NCBI GenBank assembly: GCA_002340325.1
Contig: DDLV01000158.1
Span: 1 to 55,150, forward strand
DNA: 55,150 nt
Source: Glaciecola sp. UBA2563
GTDB taxonomy: Bacteria; Pseudomonadota; Gammaproteobacteria; Enterobacterales; Alteromonadaceae
Reading direction: 5' to 3'
In this document: positions 53,079 through 55,150 of the stretch, piece after piece
How positions within the stretch are numbered: position 1 is the stretch's first letter
Layout: each line of letters begins with the position of its first letter
The notes under the pieces: model-generated
The model's input: the letters and a program-made list of their open reading frames with translations, nothing else
The model's database searches: none
What the model was told of the DNA's origin: nothing
Translations under genes and position numbers: made by a program

Positions 53079-53492
53079 ATGTCAGGTGAAACCAATTTAG
53101 GAAATATACTGGAGAATTTGCGCCCAGAGGTATTAGCCGATGAATTTGTATTTTTGACATTTAACAATGTGGACTTTTCTTCATACTTGTTTTTAGAACC
53201 TATCGCAATGATAAAAGAAAAAGAGGGCTTAACCGTAATTACGTCGAAACAGAATGCAACAACCTATCAACACGACGTTGAACATCTATTTGGGTGCATT
53301 ACATTGAATGTTCATTCAAGTTTGGAGGCAGTTGGGTTGACTGCTGCTATTTCAAGCGCGTTAGCCGCTGCAAATATATCCGCAAATATGATTGCCGGTT
53401 ATTATCATGACCATGTATTTGTACCCATCGACGATGTCAAAGACGCGCTGGGTATCATACGTTCACTTCAACATGCTTCGAAAGAGTGTTAA
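53079..53492 (+). CDS. ACT-domain protein in the guanidine-riboswitch operon
   Basis: The 137-residue protein looks like the small two-ACT-domain family (ACT_3/ACT_7, COG3602-like), with a first half around residues 15-65 and the second (FGCITLNVHSSLEAVGLTAA and ISANMIAGYYHDHVFVP) at 70-130. ACT domains bind amino acids or similar small ligands. Its ATG follows the exporter stop with no gap, so it is translated under the same riboswitch. A role in sensing or handling guanidine or a related compound is inference. Confidence 0.82.
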   Translation: MSGETNLGNILENLRPEVLADEFVFLTFNNVDFSSYLFLEPIAMIKEKEGLTVITSKQNATTYQHDVEHLFGCITLNVHSSLEAVGLTAAISSALAAANISANMIAGYYHDHVFVPIDDVKDALGIIRSLQHASKEC

Positions 53493-53546
53493 TCATGGAA
53501 GTAATCAGAGCAAGAGAATTTACTGCCGGATAACGCTGCAAGAACG

Positions 53547-54110
53547 CTAAATGCTGAGAGTATTCAAAGCACGCTCAATAGCAAATACATGCTCATCTTT
53601 TACATTGTATCGACGTAATGCGTTGGCCAAGTCAAAAACATAGTCCCTATTTTCACCGCTTGGTCCGCTGCTATTGAATATTTGTCTGGCCAACGCTGCT
53701 ATATCTGAGGGGCCAAAATAGGCTGGGCTATCGGCATGACCAATGTACACAACACCGGGGATTGTGCGACCATCCTGCAATTTGATATCAATAAGCTCTC
53801 TCAAATAACCGTTCTTTTCTCTATGGTCCAGGTGATCGAATTCTTCGTAAGTAATTTTGTACGCCACTCCAAAACACTCGACGTTTTTAACAGGATGTAG
53901 TGTTAGCACTCGTCCCGGTTTTTCTGGTGTGCCACGGTGATCGTGACTGCCCATCCAGAATCGTCTTTCCCACCCTTCTATAGTCGCTGTTTGTTTTTCA
54001 AGATACGGAAAGTCGACCTTGTAAATCAGCGAGCCATATCCAAATACCCAAATTTCATCCAACGCGTCTATGTTAATTCTGCTTTTATTGACTGACTGTG
54101 TATCGTGCAA
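53547..54110 (-). CDS. ChaC-like gamma-glutamylcyclotransferase
   Basis: The 187-residue protein has the family loop VFGYGSLIYK (residues 22-31) and the catalytic Glu98 in DHREKNGYLRE. ChaC enzymes split glutathione or gamma-glutamyl peptides to 5-oxoproline. The start at 54110 leaves an N-terminal tail of about 18 residues. It is divergent from the methyltransferase gene. Confidence 0.9.
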   Translation of the reverse strand: MHDTQSVNKSRINIDALDEIWVFGYGSLIYKVDFPYLEKQTATIEGWERRFWMGSHDHRGTPEKPGRVLTLHPVKNVECFGVAYKITYEEFDHLDHREKNGYLRELIDIKLQDGRTIPGVVYIGHADSPAYFGPSDIAALARQIFNSSGPSGENRDYVFDLANALRRYNVKDEHVFAIERALNTLSI

Positions 54111-54275
54111 TGTTTTACTCTCAATTTATTGTTTTAGCTGATTTTCTTAAGCAACTACACTTGCCCATTGACGCAAAAAACAGTCAAACAGTTGTGGTAA
54201 TTAGATCAAGCGATTATGCTCTGAAACGACCATTGCCCTCGGCAATGATAACTGCAAAAACCTGGATCTTAAACT

Positions 54276-55049
54276 TTGGAAAAACGCAAAATCTCAGCAC
54301 TCTATCGACACATAGAAAAATTACAGGGAAACCTTTCTTGGGGAAACGTACTTGATGCTGGTTCAGGCACAGCTTCGTTGCGCTGGATATGTTCACTCGA
54401 TACCCACAGCTGGACCGCGGTCACCGGTTCTGAATCACATGCGCAAAGAATAAAAAGCGTGTGCGACACCTTAAAACGTCCCCAGGATAAACTCTTGATT
54501 GCCAATTGGGCAGTTCCATCATTACTTGAGCAATCGCAGTTCGATACGGTCATCGCCGATTATTTATTGGGTGCAATTGAAGGGTTCGCGCCTTATTTTC
54601 AAACATATTTGTTTCAACGATTGAGACCATTGACTAACCATAGGTTATACATTACTGGATGTGAGCCCTATGTTCCGCAGCGACGTCCTGAAAACAAAGT
54701 AGACCAAATTGTTTGGGAAATTGGTCGCTATCGTGATGCGTGTGTCCTACTTGCAGGTGATAGGCCCTATCGAGAATACCCTGCCTATTGGGTAGTCGAC
54801 CAGATTGAACGCGCTGGTTTTGAAGTCACTAGCGTTAAACACTTTAACATTCGAGCAAACGAAAGATTCATCAATGGCCAAATTGACCTGTGTATTCCCG
54901 CATTGGATCTTTTAGCTGACCAGGCACTTGCGAAAGCACTTCGCAACAGCGGCGAAGCCCTAAGAAAAGAGGCGTTGGCACTATTAAAAACTGAAGGTGG
55001 CGCATTGAGAACCGGTCGCGACTACGTTATTGCTGCGAAACCGCGATAG
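54276..55049 (+). CDS. Class I SAM-dependent methyltransferase
   Basis: The 257-residue protein has the SAM loop VLDAGSGTASLRWI near residue 25 and an acidic post-II motif (FDTVIADYLLG). The start is TTG at 54276, since an in-frame stop lies three codons upstream. The substrate is unknown. The last 100 bases of the window after it hold no recognised gene. Confidence 0.78.
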   Translation: MEKRKISALYRHIEKLQGNLSWGNVLDAGSGTASLRWICSLDTHSWTAVTGSESHAQRIKSVCDTLKRPQDKLLIANWAVPSLLEQSQFDTVIADYLLGAIEGFAPYFQTYLFQRLRPLTNHRLYITGCEPYVPQRRPENKVDQIVWEIGRYRDACVLLAGDRPYREYPAYWVVDQIERAGFEVTSVKHFNIRANERFINGQIDLCIPALDLLADQALAKALRNSGEALRKEALALLKTEGGALRTGRDYVIAAKPR

Positions 55050-55150
55050 TTTTAATAGACCGTGGATCACGTGCGTTTGCTAGATGCTGGTTGTTTAAGA
55101 GATGAAGTATCTAAGTGGAGGCATATTCACAGGTAAAAGCGTGCGAGCGC

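Noticed and set aside
53493..53531. A 12-codon frame (MEVIRAREFTAG) after the ACT gene, resembling the start of a cupin gene
   Set aside because: The match is too short to call a gene fragment, and no continuation was found in any frame.
1..55150. CRISPR arrays, tRNA or rRNA genes, IS elements, prophage genes
   Set aside because: None was seen on either strand; the only recurring units are the attC sites and the duplicated leader.

Overview
The window looks like a chromosomal segment of a marine gammaproteobacterium, most likely of the Alteromonadaceae or a near relative. This is inferred from the conserved order lptM-lysA-dapF-DUF484-xerC-yigB, the tatABC, rraA, mpl, ubiX and uvrD genes, and a marine-type repertoire (AbgT and BCCT transporters, a secreted GH16 glucanase, a PhoX phosphatase, an aerotaxis-type receptor). 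The DNA is moderately AT-rich. No tRNA, rRNA, CRISPR array, IS element or prophage was seen.

Layout. Positions 1-7.4 kb hold a secreted C25 (gingipain-like) peptidase, three small unknown genes, and a membrane-anchored class III nucleotide cyclase with TPR repeats divergent from a Crp-family regulator. The peptidase and a two-gene unit of unknown function are preceded by two copies of the same ~120 bp leader, each with a TGTGA-N5-TCACA element. Positions 7.4-25 kb are mostly housekeeping: fbp, mpl, ubiX, an AbgT transporter, rraA, a PAP2 phosphatase with a glycosyltransferase, the lptM-to-yigB cluster, an aspartyl protease, a carbonic anhydrase, an isolated inhibitor-I9-like propeptide, thpR-nei, a YghU-like GST and a GH16 enzyme.

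Positions 25.1-29.9 kb differ in character: short co-directional unrelated genes (hypotheticals, a Zn-ribbon protein, VapBC, a LysE-type exporter, a cupin, a small membrane protein) separated by attC-like inverted-repeat sites. No integron integrase is in the window, so this is best read as a cluster of attC sites lacking an integrase (CALIN) or the far part of a larger sedentary integron.

Positions 30-55 kb return to core-type genes: cysE, LexA-boxed uvrD, an RND efflux pair, rarD, a rhodanese, an acyltransferase, a BCCT carrier, tatABC with a Tat-exported PhoX protein beside it, an Aer-like receptor with a flagellar sigma-28-like promoter, and an oppA-B-C-DF peptide transporter. Then come a guanidine-II (mini-ykkC) riboswitch driving a Gdx guanidinium exporter and an ACT-domain protein, a ChaC-like cyclotransferase and a methyltransferase.

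The items most worth following up are the guanidine riboswitch-Gdx-ACT operon, the duplicated leader near the cyclase/Crp pair, the integrase-less cassette array and the isolated I9-like secreted protein. All functional calls come from reading motifs; no database search was run.
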